Under the pieces are notes generated by a model. The model saw only the letters and a program-made list of their open reading frames with translations. It had not been told where the DNA came from and made no database searches. Made by a program: the position numbers and the translations under genes. 64,000 nucleotides of DNA from Lycocorax pyrrhopterus obiensis (Eukaryota > Chordata > Aves > Passeriformes > Paradisaeidae), in assembly GCA_014706295.1 (NCBI GenBank), contig JACSVZ010000004.1:9396465-9460464 (forward strand), written 5' to 3'. Shown here in pieces: positions 48,261-60,888 of the stretch; the first letter of the stretch is position 1, and each line of letters opens with the position of its first letter.

Positions 48261-50500
48261 ACAGAGCTCCCTAAATGGTAATTCAACTTAATTTTTTAAC
48301 AAGCCTGTTTTGGCTTCAGAGTGATTCCATGACCTACAGCAATGATCAAAGTGGTGCCACAGTGGTGAGTCTCCTACAGCTGGAGCACTACTGAGTGTGC
48401 TGCAGCAGGCTCTGCCATGCTTAAACATTTCATTTCTCAACCAGGTGCTTCATTCTCCTGTATCAGAGCTGCTGGGCTGACTGGATGCTCAGGTCCCTCA
48501 GCACAGCAGCCCACAGCTTAGTCAGGACTGTGAGAGGTCCAGAGAAGGGATGACAGAAGAGAAGGATAAGGTTTATAGGTGTTCAAAGGATTGCCTGGAT
48601 GTACCTTTCCAGGCCATCAGTTAAATATTTGTAGCTGTCCTGGGTGCCTCCATATTGTTTAGATATTTTTCAGTCTAATAAATGTGAGTTCATACTAACA
48701 GGAGCAATGTCTTGTTCCTATAGCAATAGCCAAGCTGTTCTATTTCACTCCGAAGAGAAGAGCTGGCTCTGCACACTTTGTGCCTGTTACATGGAAGCCA
48801 CGAGCTGCAGGACACTCTGCGGCATCGCTACCTTGCTCTGCATGGTAAGCAATGCCCACAGTGGTGTTTATGTACTGTGCTGGTGAGCTCTGCACCCATT
48901 CCTCAGGGGAACGTTTCAAGGCACAAGGACTGGAGAATTTTAGAGAACCTGGTGCATTTCTCAGTGTACATGAAAACTGTTCAATACTGGCATAGAATTG
49001 CTCTGTGCTTAGACCATTTATTAAAGTCTAGACGCAACATAAAAGCACGTAAATTGGTTCCAGTCGTTGCTAGTAAAAACTTCAGCTTGAGCTGGGAATT
49101 GATTGGTGAATCTCTTAGCGTAATTAAAATTGACTGTTAAAGTTTCTCCCGCTTAATTGGTAACACTTTCTTTGGAAGTCAGTGAGTTAAGACTCTTGCT
49201 GGATCATTTAAAGGAGTTCCTGTGTATATGATCAGAACTCAAATGCAGTTTTATGGAGAGGTTTACAGTTATGTTCCACCCTGGTGGTCTTTCATCCTGT
49301 ATCTTTCCTATTTAAGATTTATGCTGTCATTCACCACAGCCTAATTGTGTTTTGATAAAAATGAAACGATTGCTGACGCATTTCAGACTGAAAGCTGATG
49401 ACATTTTGAAGCTTTCAGTAAGATGATCTGAAATACTGTACTGCTCAAAGCCCCTGTCTCCCTGCAAGCCTTCGTTTTTAATTCCAACATTTGTTAGTCG
49501 GTTTTGTATGGATTCTAATAGGCACCTATAACTCCTTTCTGAGTGTCCTGCCAGCTGTGTGTTATTCAGTGTGCCTAATAGCTCATGCAGACTTTTTCAT
49601 TCTTTCTTTAGGAGGAGAAATGCGTAGTCCTTGTGTTTAGATTTTTTTTTAAATTACATAAATTTTAAATTACATGGGTTGGTGCATTTTTTGATGAAGC
49701 ACTTCTTATCCTTTGAGTACCAGACAGCTGGGGTTTTGGCAGCTTTTAGCTCCTTAACGATATCCTTCCACAGTCTTAGTACAGACCCAGTTCTGGAAGT
49801 TGGTGTTATAGGATGGTACCACCGGACATACTTAGCTCTATTTAACATAAGCTGTCTTGTCCTGACTAGCCATGGACTTAATCACGGCATTAACTGCTCT
49901 CCTGAATCAGGCACTGGAGATACACTTAATTCTCTCCACAGTCACGGTATTTTTAGCACATGGCAGCCAGAGCTTATCATTAGCAAAATGTAAATGTGTC
50001 AGGGGATCTTGGATGGGCACTACAGAAGCATTGTCACCCGCTAGACTCAAGATGAGGAGCTTTAATATCTGTGATTAATGTCCTACAGAAAAGGCAGGAA
50101 GACACTCAGGTTACTTGGCTGGAAGTGATGCACTTACACAGTTGGAACTTGTTTTGGAAGACACAGTTAGGTACTTGCCAACATTTGGTGTTGCATGAAG
50201 ACTCTACGGAGCACGGAAAGAGTTCATTGAACCTTGTTAACTTGCCATCAGAGCCGTGAAAATTGAGGCCAGTTGGACTCATATGCCTTGGTATCCTTGC
50301 TAGTGATGCACATGGACAGAAATACATATGTTAAACACCTCGTGTGCCACCATGATGGGCTCAGCAGTGTTGGGAACAGGAGATCAAGGTCAGTGCTTCA
50401 TGCAGCTCTTTGAAAGGAGGTACAGTGTCACCTGGACTGGTGCCAGGGCATCCCAAGGCCAAGCCCTGAAAGTTTAAGAGGTGTTCAAGAATAACGTGTG

Positions 50501-50560
50501 GGTCTGATCCCAAGCCACTGAAATCACTGGGGATATTTTGTTAGTACCTGTGGCCTTTGT
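50501..50560. repeat. Degenerate inverted-repeat fragment (tgatcccaagccactgaaatcactgggg)
   Basis: The words tctgatcccaagccactgaa and atcactggggatattttg are variants of a 'gatccca..cattgaaatcaatggg..attttg' layout shared with the other core-bearing fragments of this window. One arm only. Confidence 0.4.
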
Positions 50561-51235
50561 TTTAGCTGCTTCTGACAAAAGCATTTGAGAGGGATGTAAG
50601 GTGTACTTTGGTGGTAAAGAAATGCTTAAATACTCTTGCAGGTCATTCTGCCACCCCAACTAAGGGCCTCCGGTAACAGAACTTCAGAGCTGCACAAATT
50701 ATATCTGGACTTCAGAAGTGATTTTTGTTATGCTACGGTTAAGCTGCCTAAATAGTCCTTGCTAGAGCAGCTACATGCTGCAAGCGCTTGTACTCCGTAA
50801 CAGTTATGTTTTGTACCATACTGTGTTCCTTTCAAAGCCACAGAGCCAAATCCCAGCCTCAGCTTCAAGCCATTGAACTGCAAACAAGTGAGGACTCAGA
50901 AAAATAGATACGTATTATATTTTGTGGTGCATGTGCCATTCATACAGACACAGTTGTCTTTCATTATTTCATCGACTTTAAAAAAAAAATCAAGATTTCT
51001 TTAGTAAGTTTCAATGCCATCTTTATACCTCTCTGTTAAAGCGGCAGTAATAAAGACAATCCAGGTGTTACCATGAATAGAATCTAGAGCTGTGATTTTG
51101 ACAGTCCTGTAAAATATATCAAGAGGGACTTCTGAACGACACTTGTGTCTTCTCTTGCTCTTGCCACTACAGGGTCATTCCCAGCGGCTGCCTCATGGCT
51201 GTCCCTTTTTCTGTATGCACGTTTATATATATTTA

Positions 51236-51312
51236 TCTATAGAATGAGTGGGCTTGGAAGGTGCCTTTAAAGATTGTCTAGTCCAGTCATGAAGATCACA
51301 GAATCCAACCCA
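51236..51312 (-). mobile_element. CR1 LINE 3' terminal stub (minus strand)
   Basis: Reading the given strand, 'ctatagaatgagtgggcttg' and 'gaaggtgcctttaaagattg', then 'tctagtccag', match the complement of a CR1 3' terminus. A further 'atcacagaatccaaccc' follows. Only the last 50-75 bp of the element are present, typical of severe 5' truncation. It has no coding capacity. Confidence 0.75.
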
Positions 51313-52374
51313 TGTACACATACTCACACACATCCCCGAAGATCTTCTTGCACACTCATATCTCCACAGCACTGAGCTGATAAATTGTACTCAGAATGAA
51401 GAGTTATTTCAGCTCTGCAGAGGGTATAACACAAAGGTTGTCTCACAATATATGGGCCCTGCCATCCTTGATGATGACCCCTTGGTTACTCTGTGTGTGA
51501 GCAAAATCTTTTCGGCTTCAAAATCTGTCCCTAGTATATGAAAAGATGAGTTCTCCTTGATTTGGCCATTTTCTCTGCTTTTGACAGAGGATCAGCGGGA
51601 GAAAGTAGTGATGAGCATGCCCAAAGAGATTGCTTTAAGCATATTTGATTTTCTTTTCATGCATGCAACACGTTCCAATTCCTTTTAAGCGGCAAGGTCA
51701 TTTAAGAGTGCCATGCCAGAGGTTTTTCCTTTTCCCCTCATTCAGTTTCTTAAATCTTATTGTCAGCCATGTTCCTTTTGAGAAGCAGAGCAGCTGCTTG
51801 GGGTCTGCTTGTGTGGTTATAATCCCATTAAAAAGCCCTCCATTATGTTGCTAATATATTTATAAAGGAACTAGTCACCTGGGATTAGTGGCTGATTCTT
51901 CTCCCTGGACATACTGTACTGAAACAGAATTATTCCCGATCCCCCGGCTTGTTAGACACAACCAGTTGCATTTGTCATGGTGCCAAATTGGCTGAAATAG
52001 ATTAGCAATTAATGCAGAACATGCTTTCCTGTGTTTGTAAAGTCCTTGTAATCATCCCTGACAATCATCTTCTCATCAGCTCTTTCCTGATAGTGCTGAG
52101 ATGGCAGATATGCTGGGGCTTTGGGAGCTTATGGTCTTTCATGGGAAATATGAAAGGCATTGAAAGAACATCCTGACAGAGCAGGTGAGGAATCTGACAA
52201 AAGGGAACCCTTAAAAGCCATTTCAGAAGGCATTGTTCTGTAGGTTTTTCTCAGCCGTTTCCAAGCATGCAAAGCTAAGGAAGATAAAGTAAGTGTTGGG
52301 GGGGATTCGCAAAGTCACTGGTACATCTGTGCTGTGACTTATAGATGTGACTGCAACCATGGGGACACTTCTGA

Positions 52375-52393
52375 GGTCAGTCTGGTCAGTCTG
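52375..52393. repeat. Short tandem repeat, 9-bp unit (ggtcagtct)
   Basis: Two adjacent copies of GGTCAGTCT, followed by GGGG. A minor local duplication, probably from replication slippage. Confidence 0.7.
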
Positions 52394-54912
52394 GGGTACT
52401 GATCACAACAAAGCAGAGGCCACACAGACTCAGCCAAAGCTGCAAAACCCACTTGAGATGGCTGTGTAAGTGCTCCGGCACTGATCCTGCAGGAGGGTTT
52501 GTGTGTCTGAGGTCAGTACTTTATCAGGCAACTTCCACTAGGGTTTAAAGGCAGGGTCTTTCTCACTTTCAGCATCATCTAAGGGCTCACCTGCAGTCTG
52601 CCTCTCCATGAGAGGAATCTCTGATCTGCTGCAAAGAACTTTTTTCTGAGTCCTTGTGAAGCCAAATTATCATCCCAAACCTTTTCTCTCTTTATCCAGT
52701 ATGACCAGCTTCAGAGCAAGAGGCTTCTTACAGCTCCAGCCACCTGTGAAGTCTTTCTTTATCTACACATCAATTCTCCATCTCAGTTGAAATCATATCT
52801 GTCTTCCCTTGCCTCCATTTCATAGGTTGATTCTGCTCCTGCTCTTGGCTTCTCTCTGTATTTATAGCATTTGCGTTGTCAAGTGTTTTCAAATCCAGGC
52901 CTGGGGGGTTTTATTTGAAGTGATGTTGGAGGATTAGCACAATGGCATGGGCTCCTGACCTAACTACTACTGGGTTGTTTCTGCCTACTCCTCTCAAGGG
53001 AGGAGGGACCAGGGAATGGCTAGCTCTGCTCTGGGAAGCAGAGCAGCCCAGCCTAAGGAAGGATCAGCCTGAGATGGGGTAGCTCAGGTGGCCAAGGGCT
53101 GTGCCCTCCAATGCAATTCCACTCTAAGAGTATCTGAGCTGTCTACAGGCCAATGCAGTTCTGTCATGTGGAAGTCCATCTCTCTTGAATCTCTGGTTTT
53201 GATTCCTGCTAATCATGATTTTCTCCATACACATTCCTATATTGTTCTCATGACTGGGCTGTGTCCTTCTGAAATGCAATGTCTGAGCCAGCTGGTCTAC
53301 AGGAGAAGAACATCACTTAAATGCCTCTTTTGTATTTTAAGCCCTGTTGTGGTGTGGAAATTTATGAAAGAAAAGTACAAGTTGGAGGATTAAACTAAAA
53401 GCACTATCTATAGCTGGAGCAATGACTAATGGGGAGACGATGGATGCAGGAGGAGAACAAAGGTCTCTGCAAAAAGTAGTTGTTCCAAAGTGCAGTCTAG
53501 CTGCTTTAACCAAAATGTCTAATGTATGGCTTGCCAGTGCCTTCAGTCTCTCTTTTCATTTCCTCTTAGGGGAAACGGTTCCTTGGAACTGTTGTGGTCT
53601 CCTTGCATTGCTATGCTGGCACTGAACCCCATGGAGCCAGATTCGGGAGCCTCCTGCCAAAGGTGTTAGGAAAGAGCTGTTCATGGCAGCGAGGGCCCTG
53701 AGTACAGCACAACATGTAGGGCTTCAGCTATCTTCAGCTATCAGGAAGTCCCCAGGAGCTCCTGAGTCAGGGAGACAATTCTGAGTAGATTTGAGGCAGT
53801 TCTTAATTGCACTGGGAGGTCAAACCATTCCTGCTGGCCACCAGGACTTGAGGCTGAAAACTGTCTTTTACCCAAGCCAGACACTCTTCAGTCATGGGTT
53901 GAATGCCGCTTGGTGGAAGTAAGGGATCCAGCCCAAAGGTTTGTTCAAATGTTTCCATTTCATGTGGCTTGGTATTGTAACATTCTCCCCTGGTTCTAAC
54001 AAGTTGTGCAAAATTGTGAAGCCAAAGCAGCATTCTTCCTTTAAAGTTTCAAAATTAAGAGAAATGGTTGTGGGGTTGGAAACTTGGGAGAGATGTGCTG
54101 TGGTTATCTGCTGGTCCAAGAATAAAATTCCTATGGCTTTGTACAAAAGCACGGAGTAGTTGTCTATTAAAAAATAAAATTAAAAAAATATTTCAAGTCA
54201 GGGTACCTTTTTAGTGGCAGCTGGACAATGTTTAGAGGATTTGAGAGGCCACACATTTCCTTCTCATGTGCCTCTGTGATTCCCGTAAGTGCAAGAAGTG
54301 CAAGTCAGAATCCCTGCCAGGGGAACTGGACTGACGAGGGGAGCAGCATGCATAGCCTGGGGCTGGGCTTTGAAAGGAAGTACACTTTGGACACTGGACA
54401 CGGGAAGAGCCAGAATGCAGCTGTCCTGACTGGAGTGTCAACCACACGGGGCCTTTTGGGCCAGGACAAATCAGATGGCTACCTTTGCAGCCAGAATACA
54501 TTGCAGCATCCTTGAGGGCACCCTAACTGCCTCAAAAGCCCGGAGCTGGGCTGGTTGTAACCTTAGTGGTAGGTCTGGCAGGACTTATCCCAGAAGTGGT
54601 CATGTTTTGAGCAGGAAGGATTCAGTGGCCTCTAGTTGCTTTACCCCGAAGGAAGAGGCCAGACTCTTGTCTTTGTGCAATGAAAGAGGTTACACATTAG
54701 CTACACAGGAAGAGGGTGATCCATTTATATAGGGGGAATCTAGGCTCTCTATGGGATTGATAAATGACTCAGAGAATGAGTAAAAATAGTTGGAAAAAGC
54801 TTTTAAGTTTTGTTTAAATTTGACCATCAAAAATCAAAACATTAGAGGGTGTTTAGAGAAGTGCCTGCAACTTGGAGACCCTGAGAAGAACCAGAGAGGG
54901 AATCAAAGTGCC

Positions 54913-54972
54913 TGGAAAAAAAAAAGTAAAAAGAATAAGGCGAGAGAAGGAGAGAGAGATTAAGATTAAACA
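54913..54972. repeat. Purine-rich tract
   Basis: About 60 nt that is nearly all A and G, including a 10-nt A run and a (GA)n stretch. It gives an artefactual Lys/Arg/Glu-rich frame on the plus strand at 54872-55156. Confidence 0.8.
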
Positions 54973-55000
54973 AACCCGTCTGGATAAAGCTAATCAGCTG

Positions 55001-55031
55001 AGATCCTGCTCCATTGAGATCAACTGGATGA
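55001..55031. repeat. Degenerate inverted-repeat fragment (agatcctgctccattgagatcaactgg)
   Basis: Reads agatcctgctccattgagat then caactggatgag, a close variant of the 'gatcctgctcccattgaagtcaatgg' layout. The core ATTGAgATCAAcT keeps partial dyad symmetry. Short and by pattern only. Confidence 0.45.
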
Positions 55032-55879
55032 GTATTCACCCTCAAGACGTAACTGGGAGGGAGCCCAAAAAATCTGTGTGTTTTGGGTTGGCTGGAGAAG
55101 TCTCGGCCAAGCCAGATTGGGTGATGTGGCAGAGCCAGCTCTGGATGAAGAGGTGAAGTGGTGCTGCCTGTGGAGGAAGGGAGAAATTATAAAGGCCCCA
55201 ACCATCTACGTGTGGTAAAACTGAATAATGGAGTGGCCAAAGGGAAAGGAGTTCCTGGCAAAGTCTGGAGTATTTATGAGAATTCAAGTAGGAGTTTGGA
55301 GCATTAATATTTATTGCAGTGCTGTCAGTTGTCAGTGCTGAGAAATCTTCACTTATGCCATGACAACCTGTTTTTGTTCCAGTGGCCGTAACTCAACCTG
55401 CTGTGAGGTTCCCCTGCCTCCCTGGTTCCCAAGTCACACATGGTGGCTGGTTAACTTGTTCAGCACTGGCTGCTCAGCTTCAGTCTTGCAGCTGATTTGG
55501 GTGAAGAACAGATTTTGGCTGCTACAGAGCCTCTTGCTGAGACAGAGTTTCTCCTTCCTCATAGCTCCCACTAAGAGATTCCCAGAGGTGCCAAAGAAAA
55601 TAGTGATAATGTTAAGAAACAAGGACTGTTTGGCTGTTAGGATATTTATTGCACTCATTTTCTTTTTGAGCAAAACGATAAAAAATGAACACAAGTTTGT
55701 TTTGTTTAGCTTTTTTTCTTTTTTTCCTAATTTTAGTGTGATTCCTTCTGTTATCACTGCTAACACTGACCACTGGAACCTCTGGGCAGGCACTGCTTCT
55801 TTCATTCAAGGTCCTCAGCTAGATTTCCTTGACTCCAAGATCAAACCCTCAGGCTGAGCAGTAAGGAATTCCTGCAAAG

Positions 55880-56445
55880 ATTTGCATGTGCTTCATCTTA
55901 CATGCTGGGCCCAGCTGTTGAGCCTGGTGATGGCAAGGAGCCCTCTTTCTCCCCTGCATGGGATTTGCAGGCTGCCAGACACTGCACAAGGGAAGAGCAG
56001 ATGTGGCCGGCCTGTTTCTCCTCTTCCCTCGCGGAGCGGGGAGGGAATGGTGCTGCAGCTCCACCCTCCATAGCATGCCAGCACTGCTGAGCCAGTGGAG
56101 GGAGCGGGAAGTTCTCTGCTAAGAAATCAGCACTAACCCAGTGCACACCATTTCACAAAGGACTTGTCCCTTTCCACCTTTTCCTGCTTGCCTTGCTTGT
56201 GCCTTGGTGCAGTGCCCTGCGCGTGGGCTTGGTCGTGGAGTGCCTGTTCCATCCTCGGTTGGATTGGAAAAGGGTCCTCGTGGTGTGTGATGTTCCAGAT
56301 GTGTGTCCATCTTCCCCGGGCCAGCAGCTGGGTCTGTGCACGGCTGTTACACACCGCAGCTCTCCGCTGTGCTCTGCTCTACAAGCACCATTTATCCTGG
56401 AGAACCGAAGAGGCAGCGGCGCCAAGAAGACATCAGATAATCTGA
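55880..56445. other. GC-rich, CpG-enriched, stop-depleted patch
   Basis: About 560 bp where up to five of six frames are open (55902-56073 and 56193-56310). I counted about 17 CpGs between 55981 and 56430, far denser than in the surrounding DNA. A pyrimidine-rich stretch (from about 56168) ends in an acceptor-like 'ttggtgcag' at 56203-56211. The open plus frames are not recognised. This could be an exon with promoter-like composition, or just a local GC-rich block. I cannot choose from sequence alone. Confidence 0.3.
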
Positions 56446-58169
56446 AATGTATCTACCTTTATGAGAAGACCAGTGTAGGATATGCAGAGGAAAGAACTCC
56501 AAAAGTAATTCCTCATTTCTCATCTAATGGCTTTAATTAACCTGAACAGTTATGCTCTGGAGCCGTGTGTACTTCAGGGACCAGCTCGATGGCACTCTTC
56601 CTGCTGCTAGGAGAGTAGGAGCATGACAGTTCAGTTATTGCTGTGCATTGTTAATATGGTTGATCTTGGTCCCGCTCCAAGAGAACCACTAAGCAATCAT
56701 GGAAAATGAAGGGTAACACATTTTTAGAAGGATTCTGGATAATTTTGGCTATAAAACAGGCTGCATAATCTTGGCAAAAAGTGGATGAATTCATTATCTG
56801 CAAATAGTGGAAAATATTATAAATGGCAGTAAATGAAATAAATGGGTGTTTCCACTGTAATATGCTATTCTCTGAGCCACCCAGAAAGAATACAGCTTGG
56901 TTTACTGGGTGGGTAGTCCTAGATGAAGTGAAAGATCATGTTCGTATGCTCAAATACTTGTTTGGGAGTGAAATATTTTATGCCTTTGTTGCAGAGGGAA
57001 ATCTATACATTTTACATTTAAGAGGCCTTATTTTATGGCCACATATGGATGCTGGAGGGAAGCTAAAGTTCTATATGTGCTGTATATATCTGTTTGCATT
57101 CCTCAGTTAACCACATTTTTATTTGCTCTACTACACCTTAAGGGTTTGGAGAACTCAGTGACTCACTCTAATGGAAAGTCACCGACCCTCCTTATACGAA
57201 GAAATTGATCTTCTGTATATTTTGGATTTGTTTATGGGCCAACACTCTTGCTGTGAACACATGGAATTAAAGTCCTGGCAACTTTTAGTAGAAAAACAAT
57301 TGCTGTTCACTAATGAATAGGATCTGGCTGGATGCTCTTCATTCCCACTTGTTTGGTCTCAGGATATATCCTCCTTTTTGAGACTCCCTTGATTACAAGA
57401 TCCTAAGCCCATGTGTATCTCTCAGCTCATGAATAGTCCCAACATCATTTGTAGGCCTAAGGTTACTGACATCTGAGGGTGTTTTGCTGGATAAGAAGCT
57501 CATCTGTCTCATTTAGGCCAAATGGACTTTCCCTCTGGCAGCAATGGTGATGGCAGCGGCCCTGGAGGGAGGCCGCAGACACGGGATGAAAGCCCTGGGC
57601 TGTGTTCAGGAAAAGCAATCCCGCGCTGTGTCATTCTCCTCAGCAAGGTCAAGGTCTACCTGCTCACCTCAAAATGCCACCGGGTAGCTCCAATGGCTTT
57701 AGTGGGAGCCAGCACCAAAGGTGTATTGGTTGGCTGTGCCATATTTTGGTTATTAGCGCCCCAAGCCTTTATCAAACAGCCCATGGTTTTGTCCTTCAGC
57801 CTTGCAGTCAGGTACAACAACAGGGTGACCGCTCCTGTTGATTAAAGGGTCGTTTTGTTATAGTATTTGTAGGTTGTTATTTTTACTTCTTAATCAGATG
57901 GTTACCATTCCAGTTGATACTTCTGCTTCCTCCCGTGTTGCTTAAAGAAGAGTTGCCTCCATCCTGCCTGTATTATACCTGTTAGAAAGGTGTTTCTTCA
58001 TATACTTGGATAAGATCATGGACATGGCCACAGTAGGTGAGCCACCCCTTTTCCCAGGAGCAAATACTATTACAATTTACTGTTTTGCAAAGAAAAAATT
58101 GCACACAGAAACAAACAACTGTCTGCACCCACGTTCACATCTGGCTCTTTGTAGACATGCATATACTTT

Positions 58170-58202
58170 TATATGTGCATATGTATATGTACATATATGT
58201 AT
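58170..58202. repeat. Alternating pyrimidine-purine tract
   Basis: Thirty-three consecutive bases alternate strictly between pyrimidine and purine (TA/TG/CA steps). A looser TG/TA-rich region continues to about 58240. Such tracts unwind easily and TG steps favour Z-form DNA under supercoiling. The overlapping frame with Tyr/Ile/Cys/Val repeats is an artefact. Confidence 0.9.
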
Positions 58203-58505
58203 TATAGGTTTGTGCACATGTATATTTGAGTGTGTATATCTAGGTAATTTTAATTAGGTAAGCTTAAGAAGCTCTTACTAGCTTCAGAGTTATTACTAGC
58301 TCTACTGGTATTTTCACTTTAAGGATGGTTTAAATGTATGGCCACTGCTTTTAAACATTTATGTACTGTGCTATGCATGGACAGATCTCTGTTCTCATGC
58401 CATGTCTGCTTTTGCAACCTCAGTTCTACATTTATAAACAGCTGCACTCATAATCCTGCAAGTACAAATAATTGCAACTAAAGAGGTGAACATTTATAGC
58501 TGGCC

Positions 58506-58584
58506 TTTTCAAAGGAGTCTAAGGGAGTTAAGTACCCAAATCTCATTGAATTTGGTTACCTAATTCCTGTGGCTTCTTTGAAAA
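58506..58584. mobile_element. Degenerate MITE-like inverted repeat
   Basis: The left arm (58506-58540) begins TTTTCAAAG and ends CCCAAA. A 10-nt centre (tctcattgaa) follows. The right arm (58551-58584) begins TTTGG and ends CTTTGAAAA. Aligned as reverse complements with one gap, 27 of 35 positions pair. The layout (TTTTCAAA termini, 'ctaagggagtta' arm, CATTGAA centre) matches my memory of an abundant palindromic element in turtle and crocodile genomes. It has no coding capacity, and any activity would have depended on another element's transposase. Confidence 0.65.
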
Positions 58585-59181
58585 TTCCATCCTTAATTAA
58601 CTAATTCAATCAACTATCTGTGAACCAAGCGGAGACATAACACGCTAAATCCAGTCGGTTTGGGTTGCACAGGAGCTACCTGAACACTTTTCAACTGAAA
58701 CTTTAAAGGTTTCATTATTGACAAACATTATCCAGTAATTTCAGTGAAGCAAACTGCAATGTGTAACTTCAGCTTTGCTATCCATCCTCTTTTTAGTGTA
58801 GCTCTCAGGGTCTTTAAGTTGACTGCTTTATGTGTTTAGACTTGCTAACAAGGGTGGACGGTAACTTCACAGGCTTTCTTCAGGCATCATCTCCACCTTT
58901 AGATGCTCCTGGGAATTCTTATGGAGACTACACGAGGGATAGCTCCTGGGAAAGTTCCCACACTGGACAAACACTGAGCCGTATCAGTGGCACTTTGTGG
59001 TCTGTACCTTGGTGGCACCTTAATCCATGGGGAGACATTTGTGTTTGAGTAGATTGGCATTCAAGGAAAAAGCAAACAGCAAACAAAGAAAAACCATGGA
59101 ATGAAAACCTTCTGAGTCTGCACATTACCCTGCCCAATACTTACTTCTATTCCATAATAGCTTTGCCTTCTTGCATCTTTA

Positions 59182-59191
59182 TTTTTTTTTT
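59182..59191. repeat. Poly-T run (10)
   Basis: A simple run of 10 T. A second, 12-nt run follows about 30 bases later. Confidence 0.8.
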
Positions 59192-59220
59192 AATCCATGT
59201 TTCAAAAATCTTTGATGTGG

Positions 59221-59232
59221 TTTTTTTTTTTT
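59221..59232. repeat. Poly-T run (12)
   Basis: A simple run of 12 T in an AT-rich stretch. No retrotransposon body is recognised next to it. Confidence 0.8.
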
Positions 59233-60745
59233 AATTTTCTTCTTTGAAAGCCTATTCTGCTAAGTATGGAAAGCCACAGTTTTAACAGTTCCCCTGTTTG
59301 TTCAGAAATAGTATCATTCCTATTTGGCATCAGAAGGAAGACTACACTGAAGCCCAAATTTACTCCTATTAAATTAAACATAATTGAAAAAAGGCAAAGA
59401 CATTCATTAACTAGTTAAACAAACGGTATTAAATTTACTTTTTTATTTAAGAGAAGAAAGAAGACATCTTTAACTGAAGAAATGTAAGTGGAAGAGTAGC
59501 TATTAAAACGTGATGGAAGGAGTACATGTTGTTGAAAACTTAAGAAGAAACCACAGACATGTATAATAAAAGAAATGTACCTTCTCGGCCATTTCTCTTC
59601 TCTGTTATTGTGTCAGATGTTTCTGATTTGAATAAGAGCTTTCCTTCATGTCCCTGAGCTTCTCCTTCCATTTGACTTTACATTGAAGTCATAAACCTGT
59701 TGTCATGGGAACAACTGTGACATCACAGATGGAGCGTTAACTTCACCACAGGGCAAAATAAATGAATGTGATGGCCTGCGAGGAGAGAGAACCTTTGTTT
59801 GAACCAAAAGCCAAGCTTATCCGAATCTTGGCCTGGAGCCCAGTACCCCCAGAGCCTTCAGTGGGATCCCAGCCGTGCTGTAGGCACAGAACAAACATCG
59901 CCTTGTAGCAGAGACCCTCTCTTGGAGCTGATGGTCTCTGAGGACAGGACATGGTACAGAAGAAAGGAAGCATTATCAGCTGGGCTTCAAGACTGGAAAA
60001 CTAAGGAAGGGAGAGAATAAGCAACTTTACCCCAAGTCACAATGAGGATTTGAGGCAGAGCCCAGAACTGTGCTCCGATAACTCAGCAGGAACTGCTGGA
60101 GATGCTGAAATGCAGGAGTCAGAGCCTGTTTTTACATATCAGTTCCTGGAAGTCTTTCCCAAGCTCTCTTCAAAACTGAGAAAATATGCAAAAGGCAATA
60201 GAGCTTGGGACAAGTTGAAACATTGCTGCAAGCCTTTTAAACAGTTCAAAATGTCTTTGCCCTCTAGGAAAGTTTGTTTTAGGAATCTTCACCACCACAT
60301 GTGGGGTGAAGTCTTCCATGGCAGCGTTCCCATGTTCTTCCATGGGCCCAGGATTCCATCTGTGGCTTTTAAGGAGCAACAACCAACACCTCAAGTTGCA
60401 TTCAAATGTAAAAAAGGAGCAGATCTTTTACAGAGCATAAACATAGCAGCTGTTATGGCCAAGCTGCCCAACTAAATGGTCTCAGCAATTCCTGTGCTTT
60501 GCTGGCACTATGTTAATGACCTCAAGATGTTCATCTGAGTCTTTGATTGCTGCTGCTGTAAAGGGGTGACAGTGGCCCCTCACAGGTTTCACGTGTCACG
60601 GGTGGCCTGTTATTGAGGATAGGTACAAGCAGTGCATTATTCTGAAGTGGCATAAACTCTGCTTGCTCCATATTTTCAGTGGGAAATCAGCGTTTGGATA
60701 TTGGCTCACCAGCTTGTCCACCTTGTTGTAGCTGGCTGAGGTATC

Positions 60746-60795
60746 CGGTCAGATGCTCCGCTGAAGTCAGCAGAAATGCAGTGACCCCACCAGAT
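60746..60795. repeat. Degenerate inverted-repeat fragment (ccgctgaagtcagcag)
   Basis: The segment gtcagatgctccgctgaagtcagcagaaatgc contains a core variant, CGCTGAAGTCAGCAG, in which the outer CTG(A)/(T)CAG bases still pair. It lies 95 bases upstream of another core variant at 60889-60945. The two may be parts of one older element. Confidence 0.35.
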
Positions 60796-60888
60796 AAGGT
60801 ATTTTTGCCCACCATCCTGCCCCCACAGACACACAAAGCCTCCAGCTTTGCCGGAGTTAGGTGGAACGGTGCCACGCCACACCCCTGG

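Larger units (their letters stand above)
44270..51235. other. Non-coding stretch, no supported gene
   Basis: About 7 kb with no recognised gene. Frames of 142 codons (44923-45351 and 47151-47579, plus) and 120-122 codons (47639-48007, 48778-49140, 49631-49993, plus) are not recognised. A 13-bp direct repeat, ttttaaattacat, occurs at about 49647 and 49664. A weak exon-like segment at 48728-48843 is discussed in the findings. Confidence 0.5.
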
